From Tubiluchus corallicola (Eukaryota; Priapulida; Priapulimorpha; Priapulimorphida; Tubiluchidae): 27,500 nucleotides of DNA. The DNA lies in NCBI GenBank assembly GCA_030141605.1, contig JAQGDQ010000415.1:12501-40000 (forward strand). The letters run 5' to 3'. Below the pieces are notes generated by a model that worked only from the letters and a program-made list of their open reading frames with translations, was not told the origin of the DNA and did no database searches. The position numbers and the translations under genes are program-made. Positions 21,201-27,474 of this stretch are shown here, piece by piece; positions within the stretch are counted from its first letter, which is position 1; the number at the start of each line of letters is the position of its first letter.

Positions 21201-24200
21201 CATTAGTATAGACAACACCGTAGTGTATTGTACTACGTGCAGTCTACATTAGTGTAGACTACACCGTAGGGTATTGTACTACGTGCAGTCTACATTAGTA
21301 TAGACAACACCGTAGTGTATTGTACTACGTGCAGTCTACATTAGTGTAGACTACACCGTAGGGTATTGTACTACGTGCGGTCTACATTAGAGTAGACTAC
21401 ACCGTAGTGTATTGTACTACGTGCAGTCTACATTAGTGTAGACTACACAGTAGTGTATTGTACTACGTGCAGTCCACATTAGTGTAGACCACACCGTAGT
21501 GTGTTGTACTATGTGCAGTCCACATTAGTGTAGACTACACCGTAGTGTATTGTACTACGTGCAGTCTACATTAGTGTAGATTACACCGTAGTGCGTTGTA
21601 CTACGTGCAGTCCACATTAGTATAGACTATGCTATATGCAGCATTGTTCAATGACATGCGCATTACGCAACCTGTAGGAAAAACGCTACGACAGCCACTT
21701 TCACAGACAGTTTTGTAGCGGAACGAGAAAAAAGCTGTAACGTGCAAAAGCATTTTCTCGTCACAGCGTTAGCCGTTTTCATAAGCATTTTTGTGGGGTT
21801 TTGAAGAGCGATATCGTTTCTCACTGCGATTAACGTTTTCACAGGCATATTTATCGCTCCAGCATTACAGTGTTTTTTCGCCAGCGCTTTTTGCAATAGC
21901 CTTTTTCTCGCTGTAACGACAGACATTTTGATGAGCTTTTTTGCAACGATTCTGTAAACAGCGAGAAAATGCTAAGCAAAATGGGCCTTAAATATACATT
22001 GAAATTACGGTGTTCCGATCAAGGTTAGTCACCTAGACAAACCAAAATCAACATTTTGTCATTAGAAGATGAGATCGTGATTGAACAAGCTCTTACCAGA
22101 ACCATCTAGAATAATCTCACTAGCAGGCAAGTTCACAGTTTGATCTTTTGGTGTTATCACAGCCACAGGCGGAGTGTTCTTTCTTTTTGCTATAAATAAA
22201 CAAATGAACAAACACTGCTGTACAACCGACAGCGAAATATTATACACGATGGCAAGTCTGGTGCGCGGTATGTATTTCTCCAGCCCATTACTTTTTCTGG
22301 CTTTTGTGGCAATGTTTAAGAAAACATATAATTGATAATATAAGCAAAGTTTCAAGCAGGACATATTGTTTTCAATATAAAGGCTGTAAAAAGGTGGCAT
22401 ATCTTATCGTTGATAGTATATCATTTTCTTATATAAGATAATCATATAAATAATTTAATTATCTTGATTATGTTGTTAGCGGTGGCGGCTTACAGATAAA
22501 ATTAGCGGGGTGCTGCTTCAGAATATCTTAAACAAGAAAATATATTTTTCTTTACTAATAGCCCAAATTGTTACAGTTCCAGTTAAATTAGCCTAATTAA
22601 TTAATTTACTAAGTTAATTTAAGTTTAAATTGATCCATTGATTTAAAGGCAAAATCTGTTCTTCTCGTTTTACTTTGCGTGAAAAGATTAACCATTTTCT
22701 CCTTGATCGGCACTGTGTGAGTGACAGTGCTTTCTCTACTTAGCGTGCAGCTTCTTATCTCGGACGCAGGTGCATAACACAGTGTTGCTGGAACTGAGAA
22801 GCGTACATTTCAGTCACGTGCCCTTGTTCCGTATAAGGATTTACAAGTACATACATGTATAAAGAAAGAATTAAAGAAAAAAGACTCATTATTAGCAATA
22901 ATATCAAGTGAAAATAGGGGGTGCTGCAGTTCCACAGTGTTTACACACTGTTTGTAAGTGAAGCGTAAATGCATACCAGGATGAACGGTAATGTTGACAA
23001 AGTTCTCTCCGTAAAATCCAACTCCTGAGACTGCCACCTTCAGTTGGTATGTACCTTCGCTCAGCTAAAATATAGAAAAAGCAAAACATAATGCAGTCAT
23101 CGATACGCTGAGGTTCAGCCGTAACTGCTTTACACAACATGTTACTTACTTTTTCCTGATCACAACGCATTGCTAATAATGAAATTTACAAGTTCGCATT
23201 TTCAGTGCCAAAGGCAATCATAATAATTAGTGTAAAAGTACGACTCCATTTGTACATAATGCGTGATGCATGATCCATAATGCGTATACAGCAGTTTGTA
23301 TTTAACACGTAGAATTGTTTTCATGTGTATGTAATGAGTAATCTGTAATGCATGAGCCGTATTTATTGTAACGTAATCGCTGTCATTCGAATACGCGTCA
23401 TGCAGCAATACGCAGACGGTAAACCGCCGGTGCCTAGGTGATTATAACGAGTTTTCAAGTTTCCGGTGACCATTTTCGCTGTTTAGCTTTCTGAAAATTC
23501 CAGTTAGGTGAGTTTTGGTCACTCTAGGACCTATGAACAATAATATTTTTTCTATTTGAGTTTTTGAGAGGTGGAAGAAGCATGTAGTTATGTGCTGTGC
23601 ATTTAACTGCAGTTCTTTCCTAAATGATGATAGGAAATATTATTCTGTCCCTTCCAAAATGTTGTGCACCCAAAACCTAAGCTTTACTTTCCGTCTAATA
23701 GTACATTAGTAAGCAAATGCCCCCTGCTGTAATTATTACACTTAAATTTCGACAGAGCCGTGGTTTCCAAAAATTATTGCTTGCAATGTTCATGAATGGT
23801 GACCACAAATGGCGGAAATAGCGCTGTGAGTTTTGTTAACACGTGTAGCATTTACGGACACATGAAAACAGTCAATACGCATCACGCACAATGCATTACG
23901 TGCACACGGAGTCGCAGCCTTATCATTATTTTTGTTTGGAACTGGTAATTTCCATCTCCATTTTGGACCAAGCCTGTCTTTCTAATATCAAATCTAAATA
24001 CCAAAACACTCAACATTGACAACCTTACCTACATGATTGTTTGAGCATCAATGACTGTGGTATTAGTTAAATTTGAACTTTTAAGGTTTTAACAAGTATC
24101 CTCTACTTACACCAGTTAATTTCAAGGTAGGCGTTGCCTTCCCCTGTATTGCACCCCTTTCTTCGCTCTCAGGATGAGCCAATAATGTCCACTCATACTG

Positions 24201-25392
24201 ATATTCATTTCCTACGTAAGTATGAACAATTTGCAAATTAGTAAAAACAGATTCTTGGTTGTTGTTGAAGAAATTACGGAAACAAAATAAATTTTTTGTT
24301 TAAATTTAATCAGAAAAAAATGCAAGAATAACAAAAACTTGCAATAAATTTACAATAGTTCATGCATTGCAATTCTTACTTTTATTCTATTTCTTATTAA
24401 TTGCAGAAAAAATCAGAATAAATCTCCGTAAACATTTTATGTCGACACCAAAGCATCCAGTGTATTATTAGAAATGGAAATATTAATTGTTCGTAACATC
24501 CAAAGAAATATTAAAATTTCCGAAACATCTATTTTATTTTCTTCACGAACATTTAAAAGAAAACCAGATGATTGTCAACATTAGTTCAGAATAAGGAATG
24601 TTCTAAACTGTTGAAAACTACAACAGCTTTTTTTAAATCAAAGCTTAGATTAAATAATGATTACCTCGGATACTCAAATTTTGTTAAACTTTCAAAGCTA
24701 CGCGCGGCTCAGTGAGTCTACTAAGATTGGCAACAGCGCCTTTTTGTCGCATTCGTGTGGCCGACAAATAGAAGGTGGTACCGTGATAACCATGATCACG
24801 AACTGCAGTGTTAGTTTCTGACTTCGTATGACGCAAAGCCCATTTTCATGACATCATGACATGACTTGACGCAGAAGGGAAGATGCCTGCCATTGCACAA
24901 ACTGTGGTTAGTTTCTGACGTAAGCAATAGCTGTGTTCGGTTGCAGTTAATTAATTTTCTAAGCTAATTATTCAAATATAAGAAACAATTGTTAACTTTT
25001 AAAGGCAAGAAAATGTATATTTTGGACAATAAATTAAAATGAGATTGAGTCTAAACAATCATCCGGTCTTCCTTTAAATCGTATTATACTTGCATTAGGT
25101 TTTTCAGATGCCATCTACTGGTTACTTTAGCAAATCACAGACATTAAACTAATTTTTGCAGCTCATTGTCAGGTAACCCCGAACAGAGGTGATCAAAGGT
25201 TAACTGAAAAACAGTTTTTTACACGTAAACAAAAATATTATTTACACGATTAACATAAAAATTTTCGAAACGAAGATATTATGTAAAAAATACCTTTTTC
25301 TTCTTTTGGCAAAGCAAAGGCTGACAAGGTTATCTCATTCTCGGGCAGCTGAAGTTCTCGATTGCCTCCAGCTGACACCACCAATGGAATGA
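3381..25392 (-). CDS. KIAA0319L: KIAA0319/KIAA0319L family PKD-domain membrane protein, C-terminal 728 residues (17 exons, 5' partial)
   Basis: Exons in transcript order: 25392-25294, 24211-24111, 23064-22977, 22189-22097, 20470-20338, 19757-19693, 18476-18319, 17482-17359, 16016-15893, 15015-14864, 13882-13731, 12527-12318, 7863-7635, 6569-6447, 5742-5652, 4392-4304, 3538-3381. Every junction is GT-AG and every phase matches; the total of 2189 nt gives 728 residues plus stop. The order is five PKD domains (about 1-96, 97-193, 194-287, 288-379, 380-475), a juxtamembrane region, a six-Cys module (577-616), one TM helix (about 620-643) and a tail. This order and motifs such as STDDDKIVSYHWEE, STDDHGIKSYEW and FWMENF are those of vertebrate KIAA0319 and KIAA0319L, type I proteins linked to neuronal migration (KIAA0319) and intracellular trafficking (KIAA0319L, also the AAV receptor). 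The single gene may predate the vertebrate duplication, so the symbol marks family, not strict orthology. The N-terminus is outside the window. Confidence 0.95.
3655..3710 (+). repeat. tRNA-like SINE head (A and B boxes)
   Basis: TGGTGCAATGG at 3655-3665 fits the RNA polymerase III A box, and GGCTTCAAGATCC at 3698-3710 resembles a B box at typical spacing. The element sits in the last intron of the gene in antisense orientation and runs into the 60-bp array that follows. Confidence 0.5.
3711..3909 (+). repeat. Tandem repeat, about 60 bp x 3.3, each unit with a B-box-like motif
   Basis: CTCTTTCACACTTTCTG recurs at 3727, 3786 and 3846, and each unit carries GGGTTCGAG or GGGTTCAAG. The array looks like amplification of the 3' half of the adjacent tRNA-like SINE. 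Confidence 0.8.
3925..4217 (+). repeat. Tandem repeats built on CACTGATCAAG / CACTGACCAAC
   Basis: A regular unit of about 60 bp occupies roughly 4076-4217. Looser copies of the TGATCAAG and TGACCAAC words extend left to 3935. Intronic and non-coding. Confidence 0.75.
4304..4392 (-). CDS. KIAA0319L: Exon encoding proximal cytoplasmic tail with YRLL sorting motif
   Basis: Residues 648-676, KKSSSKIGREYRLLDSGDFE then MEGIRKVPK. It aligns to the vertebrate tail (KKTKYTILDNMDEQERMEL), so YRLL at 4350-4361 replaces the YTIL-type YXX-Phi signal reported to bind AP-2 and drive endocytosis of KIAA0319. It completes the split Lys of the TM exon and leaves one base for the next exon. Its acceptor and first 14 codons lie in a four-copy 111-bp tandem array; only this copy continues into a full exon with a donor (GTAAGT). 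Confidence 0.92.
4351..4794 (-). repeat. Four-copy 111-bp tandem repeat containing a 3' splice site and half an exon
   Basis: Units begin at 4351, 4462, 4573 and 4684, each exactly 111 bp apart. On the gene strand each carries the acceptor (GATGCTGTAG, GACGCTGTAG in one) followed by codons for KKSSSKI(G/A)REYRLL. Only the unit at 4351-4461 passes into the rest of the real exon (4304-4392). The other three run into intron sequence and stop about 7 codons after YRLL. Confidence 0.93.
4794..4849 (-). pseudogene. Displaced copy of the acceptor and first codons of exon 7635-7863
   Basis: The gene strand here matches about 57 bp spanning the 3' splice site and 5' part of the exon at 7635-7863, including GAGCAG|TTTTTC and a CTTACGGTCCTGAA stretch. 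A small indel changes the frame. It abuts the 111-bp array and lacks the rest of the exon. Confidence 0.75.
4850..5651. other. Intron between TM exon and tail exon: low-complexity AT-rich sequence
   Basis: A short (GTAA)n run lies at about 5033-5050 and A-rich words occur throughout. I see no element with defined ends. Confidence 0.5.
5652..5742 (-). CDS. KIAA0319L: Exon encoding transmembrane helix
   Basis: Residues 618-646. WSVLYFIIVIFLLIIGFAIL, then AWLFFCLIR, is a single hydrophobic span followed by basic residues. WSVLY is identical to the start of the KIAA0319L TM helix. Acceptor CTTTACAG; donor GTAAGT. Confidence 0.97.
5755..6390. repeat. Duplicated block D1, copy 1: nearly the whole intron between the Cys and TM exons
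   Basis: This matches 10580-11179 plus 12181-12205 in direct orientation. It fills the intron to within about 12 bp of the TM exon and about 57 bp of the Cys exon. It has no terminal inverted repeats. It preserves the empty target site of the elements inserted in copy 2. Confidence 0.85.
6447..6569 (-). CDS. KIAA0319L: Exon encoding six-cysteine EGF-like module
   Basis: Residues 577-616: CQNNCSNHGICDNYTKHCQC, then ESFWMENFIRAYLTTKESNC, giving six cysteines. The family pattern is CSxHGHCDxxTKRCICxxxWMENxI...GESNC. The module sits between the PKD stack and the membrane. The split codon G|AT supplies the Asp that precedes the TM segment (vertebrates have Glu). Confidence 0.97.
6741..7216. mobile_element. 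Non-autonomous Tc1/mariner- or pogo-type element, TIR plus TA duplication
   Basis: The ends are CAGTCAAACTCGGATATAAG and the complement of CAGTCAACCTCGGGTATAAG, flanked on both sides by TA (6739-6740, 7217-7218). Internal sequence repeats the words CTTATAT and TATACGAAG. No transposase ORF. It sits in the intron upstream of the Cys exon. Confidence 0.85.
7345..7628. repeat. 145-bp tandem duplication next to a splice donor
   Basis: 7345-7484 and 7490-7628 are near-identical direct copies (for example CTATTATATTAACTA at 7391 and 7536). The second copy ends at the GTAAGT donor of exon 7635-7863. Confidence 0.85.
7635..7863 (-). CDS. KIAA0319L: Exon encoding extracellular juxtamembrane region
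   Basis: Residues 500-575, with GRLLVLFYVTKQSG, GVDVAAQLKQRL and YPVLSVDTL. These match STVIVFYVQSR, AAEVARNLHMRL and FKVLRVDTA in human KIAA0319. The start after GAGAGCAG is chosen because it is the only phase-0 acceptor that avoids a stop. The resulting segment also has nearly the length of the vertebrate region (34 versus 37 residues up to the FYV motif). Its acceptor is purine-rich and poor. Confidence 0.9.
7864..8765. other. Intron sequence without a recognised feature
   Basis: An ORF at 8078-8365 on the plus strand (95 codons) has no recognisable motif. I looked here for a missing juxtamembrane exon on the minus strand and found none; the phases do not require one. Confidence 0.5.
8766..10169. 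mobile_element. Putative 1.4-kb TIR element with internal tandem duplication
   Basis: Left terminus AGTAGTGTCTCCATCGGGTA and right terminus the complement of AGTAGTGTTTACATGGGTAG form imperfect inverted ends. Inside, 8769-9345 and 9365-9946 are diverged direct copies with a period of about 596 bp. No transposase ORF and no clear target-site duplication. Confidence 0.6.
10340..10383 (+). repeat. 22-bp direct repeat x 2
   Basis: CTCTGCCATRCAATAGTCAT is present twice in tandem with one difference. Surrounding intron from 10170 to 10580 shows nothing else. Confidence 0.85.
11180..11688. mobile_element. Pogo/Tigger-like non-autonomous element
   Basis: The ends CAGTGTCCCCTCACTTATCG and the complement of CAGTGTTCCCTCGCTACTTC resemble typical Tigger/pogo termini. 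They are flanked by TA at 11178-11179 and 11689-11690. The empty site is preserved at 6358-6359. ORFs inside (11412-11621, 11422-11706) are not transposase-like. Confidence 0.9.
11694..12172. mobile_element. hAT-like non-autonomous element with 8-bp target duplication
   Basis: The inverted ends are AGGGGTGTGCAAATT and AATTTGCACACCCCT. The perfect 8-bp duplication CTGTACAG lies at 11686-11693 and 12173-12180. The internal 'gggccgca/gggccaca' words are common in hAT MITEs. The duplicated target overlaps the last bases of the Tigger-like element, so this insertion is younger. Confidence 0.92.
12318..12527 (-). CDS. KIAA0319L: Exon encoding end of PKD domain 5 and start of juxtamembrane region
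   Basis: Residues 430-499. NIAAGHYIFHLIVWDKQRK followed by NDTAQAAMDVFPE matches the family LTNLVEGVYTFHLRVTDSQGASDTDTATVEVQPD. LVEMEID matches LVELTLQV. The exon is exactly 70 codons, phase 0 at both ends. The donor, AAG|GTTGGG, is weak but required by the frame. Confidence 0.93.
12528..13311. other. Intron sequence, possible decayed repeat
   Basis: A run of AATGTAATGT-like words lies at 12580-12625. The rest (12690-13100) has moderately GC-rich words and could be a decayed interspersed repeat, but I cannot classify it. Confidence 0.4.
13312..13704 (+). mobile_element. MITE-A copy, near full length
   Basis: The termini are AATAACCCTTTTCACAGTTC and the complement of AATAAGCCTTTTCACAGTTT. 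The body matches 17674-18067 in the same orientation. It ends 26 bp from the splice donor of exon 13731-13882. Confidence 0.88.
13731..13882 (-). CDS. KIAA0319L: Exon encoding start of PKD domain 5
   Basis: Residues 380-429, starting HNQPPKAKIQIEHDVHLP, with NGSSSEDDLGVVQYEWRKDE and ending CPAEG. It corresponds to NSPPRARAGGxxVLVLPNNSITLDGSRSTDDQRIVSYLWIRD. A MITE-A copy ends only about 26 bp past its donor. Confidence 0.95.
13960..14440 (-). repeat. Interspersed repeat R2, copy 1
   Basis: The reverse complement matches 18745-18970 in several blocks, e.g. TAATTGTCTCAAAAACA, TTGACTCTATATTTTT-like and GTGACGGCC(C/T)GCCAACTAGC. Both copies are diverged. Confidence 0.7.
14455..14743 (+). pseudogene. 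Inverted duplicate of the terminal exon with its acceptor and 3' flank
   Basis: This is a copy of 3341-3630 on the opposite strand, placed in the intron between the two exons at 13731 and 14864. The exon-equivalent is 14551-14708, 158 nt with intact acceptor TTTTATCAG, reading frame and stop codon. It shows 11 differences from the real exon, of which 8 are synonymous. Intron and 3' flank are included, so it is a DNA-level duplication rather than a retrocopy. Confidence 0.93.
14864..15015 (-). CDS. KIAA0319L: Exon encoding end of PKD domain 4
   Basis: Residues 329-378, starting GPSESVIAAPDESD, then NLTSIGTYVFQLTVNDDQGK and ending VQVTVVQ. This matches the family AxVTGLQVGTYxFxLTVKDxQGL stretch. 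The acceptor CATTTTTTTCAG is strong. Confidence 0.95.
15120..15892. other. Intron sequence with a 43-bp tandem pair
   Basis: AGCTCT(T/A)CAGAAAGAGGAG begins two consecutive 43-bp units at about 15468-15552. An ORF at 15304-15651 spans them but has no recognisable domain and no splice support; I do not call it a gene. Confidence 0.5.
15893..16016 (-). CDS. KIAA0319L: Exon encoding start of PKD domain 4
   Basis: Residues 288-327, starting PIEGPKADAGKNLTI and ending AVTYHWSQM. It is more divergent than the other PKD exons: the usual SSDDxxI segment is shortened to a run reading AKSESAV, so the predicted B-C loop is changed. Splice sites are CTGTTGACAG and GTAAGC. Confidence 0.9.
16017..17358. 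other. Long intron without a recognised element
   Basis: There is a pure AT stretch at about 16090-16135 and an A/CA-rich stretch at 16890-17050 with scattered CACACA words. Nothing codes. Confidence 0.5.
17359..17482 (-). CDS. KIAA0319L: Exon encoding end of PKD domain 3
   Basis: Residues 246-286, with TPLxLS-like SPTLTLSNLELGDYTFQLKV and ending AQVRVFVKP. The family form is TPYLHLSAMQEGDYTFQLKVTD. The split Glu codon joins this exon to the next PKD domain. Confidence 0.96.
17674..18067 (+). mobile_element. MITE-A copy, full length (about 394 bp)
   Basis: This is the best-preserved copy: AATAAGCCTTTTCACAGTTC at one end and the complement of AATAAGCCTTTTCACAGTTT at the other. There is no coding capacity. 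The target duplication cannot be separated from the AT-rich ends. Confidence 0.9.
18168..18245. repeat. (TA)n / (TACATA)n microsatellite
   Basis: A run of alternating TA is followed by ACATATACATA units, about 30 bp from the splice donor side of exon 18319-18476. Confidence 0.95.
18319..18476 (-). CDS. KIAA0319L: Exon encoding start and middle of PKD domain 3
   Basis: Residues 194-245, starting TDYPPTANAGSDKVVYLP, with NTSTDDHGIKSYEWSKLS, and ending VDLQ. It is the counterpart of VDYPPVANAGPNxxITLP...NQSxDDHxIxxYEWS in vertebrates. Donor GTTAGT, phase 0. Confidence 0.96.
18590..19060 (+). repeat. Interspersed repeat R2, copy 2
   Basis: It matches 13960-14440 in inverted orientation, best at 18745-18970. 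It ends near a palindromic TTCCGCGTATCCGCGGAA-like stretch. Confidence 0.65.
19240..19645. repeat. Possible degraded transposon (GGTTCCCACAG ... TTTTCC words)
   Basis: The words CCCGACTTTTC and TTCCC(T)GAC recur, a style seen in some hAT-type MITEs beginning CAGGGTTCCCAC. I cannot define both ends. Confidence 0.3.
19693..19757 (-). CDS. KIAA0319L: Exon encoding end of PKD domain 2
   Basis: A 65-nt exon encoding residues 172-192: LTVTDSDGISNSTRANVTVI plus Lys, with two N-glycosylation sequons (NST and NVT). The vertebrate equivalent is LTVTDSDGATNSTTAALIV. Although very short, both splice sites (TTTTTTTCAG, GTGAGT) and the phases fit both neighbours. Confidence 0.95.
19997..20287 (-). mobile_element. 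MITE-A copy, truncated at its left end
   Basis: Inverted relative to 17674-18067, it starts inside the element (GCAAAGCAAAGCCG) and keeps the right terminus ACTGTGAAAAGGCTTATT. It lies about 50 bp from the donor of exon 20338-20470. Confidence 0.85.
20338..20470 (-). CDS. KIAA0319L: Exon encoding middle of PKD domain 2
   Basis: Residues 128-170, starting STDDDKIVSYHWEEI and ending DLAPGFYTF. Both motifs are nearly identical to human KIAA0319 (STDDTEIVSYHWEEINGP). The acceptor pyrimidine tract is only 18 nt long before it meets the target-site TTAA of a piggyBac-like element (see that entry). Confidence 0.96.
20493..21987. mobile_element. piggyBac-like non-autonomous element flanked by TTAA
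   Basis: It is flanked by TTAA at 20489-20492 and 21988-21991. The inverted ends are GGTCCGTTTTGACTAGCGTT and the complement of GGCCCATTTTGCTTAGCATT. It contains further 'GCGTTTTT' and 'AACGC' words near both ends, and a satellite array in the middle. No transposase. Confidence 0.8.
20905..21635. repeat. 46-bp satellite array (about 16 units) with a palindrome per unit
   Basis: ATTGTACT recurs every 46 bp from 20951 to 21595. Each unit contains GTCTACATTAGTGTAGAC, two 7-base complementary arms around TTAG, and a second imperfect dyad GTAGTGTATTGTACTAC. A higher-order alternation of 'tagacaacac' and 'tagactacac' variants is visible between 21060 and 21360. Confidence 0.95.
22097..22189 (-). 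CDS. KIAA0319L: Exon encoding start of PKD domain 2
   Basis: Residues 97-126, containing NTPPVAVITPKDQTVNLP and ending IILDGS, matching the family form (R)PPVAxxSPQxQxxxLP...IDGSQ. The acceptor TTGTTTATTTATAG and donor GTAAGAG are both good. Confidence 0.95.
22190..22976. other. Intron sequence, no defined element
   Basis: The sequence is AT-rich. GTGGCGGCTTA occurs at about 22482 and also at about 19974, and GGGGTGCTGC occurs at 22507 and 22918. These may mark a decayed insertion. Confidence 0.35.
22977..23064 (-). CDS. KIAA0319L: Exon encoding end of PKD domain 1
   Basis: Residues 67-95, LSEGTYQLKVAVSGVGFYGE followed by NFVNITVHP. The exon is phase 0 at its acceptor and leaves one base of a split Ala. 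The pattern L-x-x-G-x-Y-x-L/F-x-V is the end of the PKD beta-sandwich, and the NIT sequon is a potential N-glycosylation site. Confidence 0.95.
23065..24110. other. Intron sequence with dispersed ATGCGT/ACGCAT words
   Basis: Words such as ATAATGCGTGATGCATGATC at 23258 and their approximate complement at 23878-23905 suggest a diverged inverted-end element, but I cannot fix its limits. Confidence 0.35.
24111..24211 (-). CDS. KIAA0319L: Exon encoding middle of PKD domain 1
   Basis: Residues 34-66, NEYQYEWTLLAHPES at the start and TPTLKLTG at the end. The YxYEW(T/E)LL(A/S)HP stretch is the family's B-C strand signature of the first PKD domain. The donor is GTAAGT directly after the Gly codon (phase 0); a GT two bases earlier would break the frame. 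Confidence 0.94.
24212..24611. other. AT-rich intron sequence
   Basis: No feature is seen apart from a high A/T content. Confidence 0.5.
24612..25075 (-). repeat. Inverted interspersed repeat R1, copy 2
   Basis: Reverse complement of 2744-3245. Shared landmarks include AAATTTGAGTATC, the GACAAAAAGGCG-like stretch and ATTGTTTAGACT. It lies in the intron after the first visible exon. Confidence 0.75.
25294..25392 (-). CDS. KIAA0319L: Exon encoding start of PKD domain 1
   Basis: This exon encodes residues 1-32, beginning IPLVVSAGGNRELQLPENEI and ending ALPKEEK, then one base of a split Gly. It matches the start of the first PKD domain in KIAA0319 proteins (vertebrate form ELVVSAGDNVEVTLP). The acceptor is TTATGTTTTAG and the donor is GTATTT. 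It begins with two bases (TC) of a split codon, so at least one upstream exon is missing from the model. Confidence 0.93.
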
Positions 25393-25651
25393 CTAAAACA
25401 TAAGCCAAATTTGACATTATTTTTTGAGAAACGAAATTGAATCGACTTACGACCACAATGCGTTTTGAAACGATTGGTCGATAAGACGAAATGGATGCAA
25501 GATGGAACGATATAATGAAGTGGTTTTAAGACGTTGTGTGCATAGCACCGTGTATGTGCACTAAGTATGGCGGCGCCTACGAAGAATTTATCGAAACAGG
25601 TATTGCTTAAAAAAACAGAAAGGAAATATGAGTTATAGTTGCTTTCGTAGA

Positions 25652-26548
25652 AATAACTAAGTTTTGGTTGGGTCGCAAAGCCGAACAGTTGCGTAGATTG
25701 TAAGTCGATGACTTCCTGTAATTAATTAAGTTTCGGTTGGGTCGTAAAGTCGAACAGTTGCGTAGATTGTAAGTCGATGACTTCCTGTAATTAATTAAGT
25801 TTCGGTTGGGTCGTAAAGTCGAACAGTTGCGTAGATTGTAAGTCGATGACTTCCTGTAATTAATTAAGTTTCGGTTGGGTCGTAAAGTCGAACAGTTGCG
25901 TAGATTGCAAGTCGATGACTTCCTGTAATTAATTAAGTTTCGGTTGGGTCGTAAAGTCGAACAGTTGCGTAGATTGCAAGTCGATGACTTCCTGTAATTA
26001 ATTAAGTTTCGGTTGGGTCGTAAAGTCGAACAGTTGCGTAGATTGCAAGTCGATGACTTCCTGTAATTAATTAAGTTTCGGTTGGGTCGTAAAGTCGAAC
26101 AGTTGCGTAGATTGCAAGTCGATGACTTCCTGTAATTAATTAAGTTTCGGTTGGGTCGTAAAGTCGAACAGTTGCGTAGATTGCAAGTCGATGACTTCCT
26201 GTAATTAATTAAGTTTCGGTTGGGTCGTAAAGTCGAACAGTTGCGTAGATTGCAAGTCGATGACTTCCTGTAATTAATTAAGTTTCGGTTGGGTCGTAAG
26301 GTCGAACAGTTGCGTAGATTGCAAGTCAATGACTTCCTGTAATTAATTAAGTTTCGGTTGGGTCGCAAAGTCGAACAGTTGCGTAGATTGCAAGTCTATG
26401 ACTTCCTGTAATTAATTAAGTTTTGGTTGGGTCGCAAAGTCGAACAGTTGAGTAGATTGCAAGTCTATGACTTCCTGTAATTAATTAAGTTTTGGTTTGG
26501 TCGCAAAGTCGAACAGTTGAGTAGATTGCAAGTCGATGACAATCTGTA
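25652..26548. repeat. 69-bp minisatellite, about 13 units
   Basis: ATTAATTAAG recurs every 69 bp from 25721 to 26480. Central units are almost identical, and the units at both edges carry more substitutions. Because 69 is a multiple of three, the minus strand stays open for 253 codons as a 23-residue repeat. That is a by-product of the period, not evidence of a protein. Confidence 0.97.
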
Positions 26549-27141
26549 AGTAAAAAGAAGAAATTACATCTTGCCGTATCAATTTTTGTTATCTTTTGGT
26601 TTGCTACAACATTTTCACTATAACAAACTTGTTTTCACATACGTATATCACGCTACACCTATCTTGTTCATATAAATAGCTATGTTGATAACATACACAC
26701 AGATAAGCACCTGCTCTCCTATGCTAAATACAGAAAAGTCAAACTTTTTGAAATTGTTCAACTGCAAATCTACTGTCCGCACTTTTTATTATTTGACATC
26801 TACTACGACAACTACTAATCCCGTTGACCAAGAATTTTAGGAAGCCAGACTTTCAATCACGTGTGTAACAGTTTCCCTTTGAAGCTCTTGTTGCTTTTCA
26901 CAGATTGATTTAGCAGTTAACTTTTAATGTAATCTGTTAGTATGCAATGCGACTTACAAACGTAAACATCAAAGAGCAACAAACAACATAGAGTTAATTT
27001 TGAAAAATGGAGCATAGGAATAAAAAGCTAACATTTAAAGTTGTCACAGCCTTTGCAGTGAATACTCAGTGTGAAGAGTGATGACTTGCACTGTACAGAA
27101 GTAATATTACACTCATCAGCTTATAGATTCAGTCTGCTTAA
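26549..27141. other. AT-rich sequence without a recognised feature
   Basis: I searched the minus strand for the next upstream exon of the KIAA0319-like gene and found no candidate with family motifs. Confidence 0.5.
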
Positions 27142-27174
27142 TTGGGTCAAAACACTTCCATCCCACCAGGGTTG

Positions 27175-27474
27175 TGGAGTTGGTACACTAAACTCCTGAC
27201 TCTGGCTCCAACTCCGACTCCTAGAATTTTAGAAGATCCAACTCCGGCTTCTAAAATTTTGGATCCAAGTCAGACCCTGACTCCTAAAATTTTAGATCTA
27301 ACTCCGAATCTGACTCCTAGAATTTTGGATCTAACTCCGAATCTGACTCCTAAAATTTTGGATCTAACTCCGACTCTGACTCCGGCTCCTAAAATTTTGG
27401 ATCTAACTCCGACTCTGACTCCGGCTCCTAAAATTTTGGATCCAACTCAGAATCTGACTCCTGCCTTTAAGTAA
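27175..27474. repeat. Degenerate CTCCGACTCTGACTCC / AAAATTTTGGATC tandem array
   Basis: Units of about 30-39 bp alternate a TC/GA-rich part (ACTCCGACTCTGACTCC) with AAAATTTTGGATCTAA. The plus strand is open as an LTPTLTPAPKILD repeat, with no start context or flanking exon. I treat it as a simple-sequence array. Confidence 0.85.

Noticed and set aside
20905-21635. CRISPR-like regular array
   Set aside because: There are no unique spacers; the whole 46-bp unit repeats. The context is a eukaryotic intron inside a transposon.
25452-25600. Minus-strand exon ending at a GTAAGT at 25446-25451, upstream of the first supported exon
   Set aside because: The phase would fit and the frame is open, but the translated residues show no resemblance to the family and there is no in-frame ATG or clear acceptor.
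25607-26368. 253-codon minus-strand ORF of a 23-residue repeat
   Set aside because: It follows directly from a 69-bp tandem array whose period is a multiple of three. There is no start context, no flanking exon and no family resemblance.
27142-27474. 110-codon plus-strand ORF with LTPTLTPAPKILD repeats
   Set aside because: It is a translation of a degenerate simple-sequence array, with no splice or start evidence.
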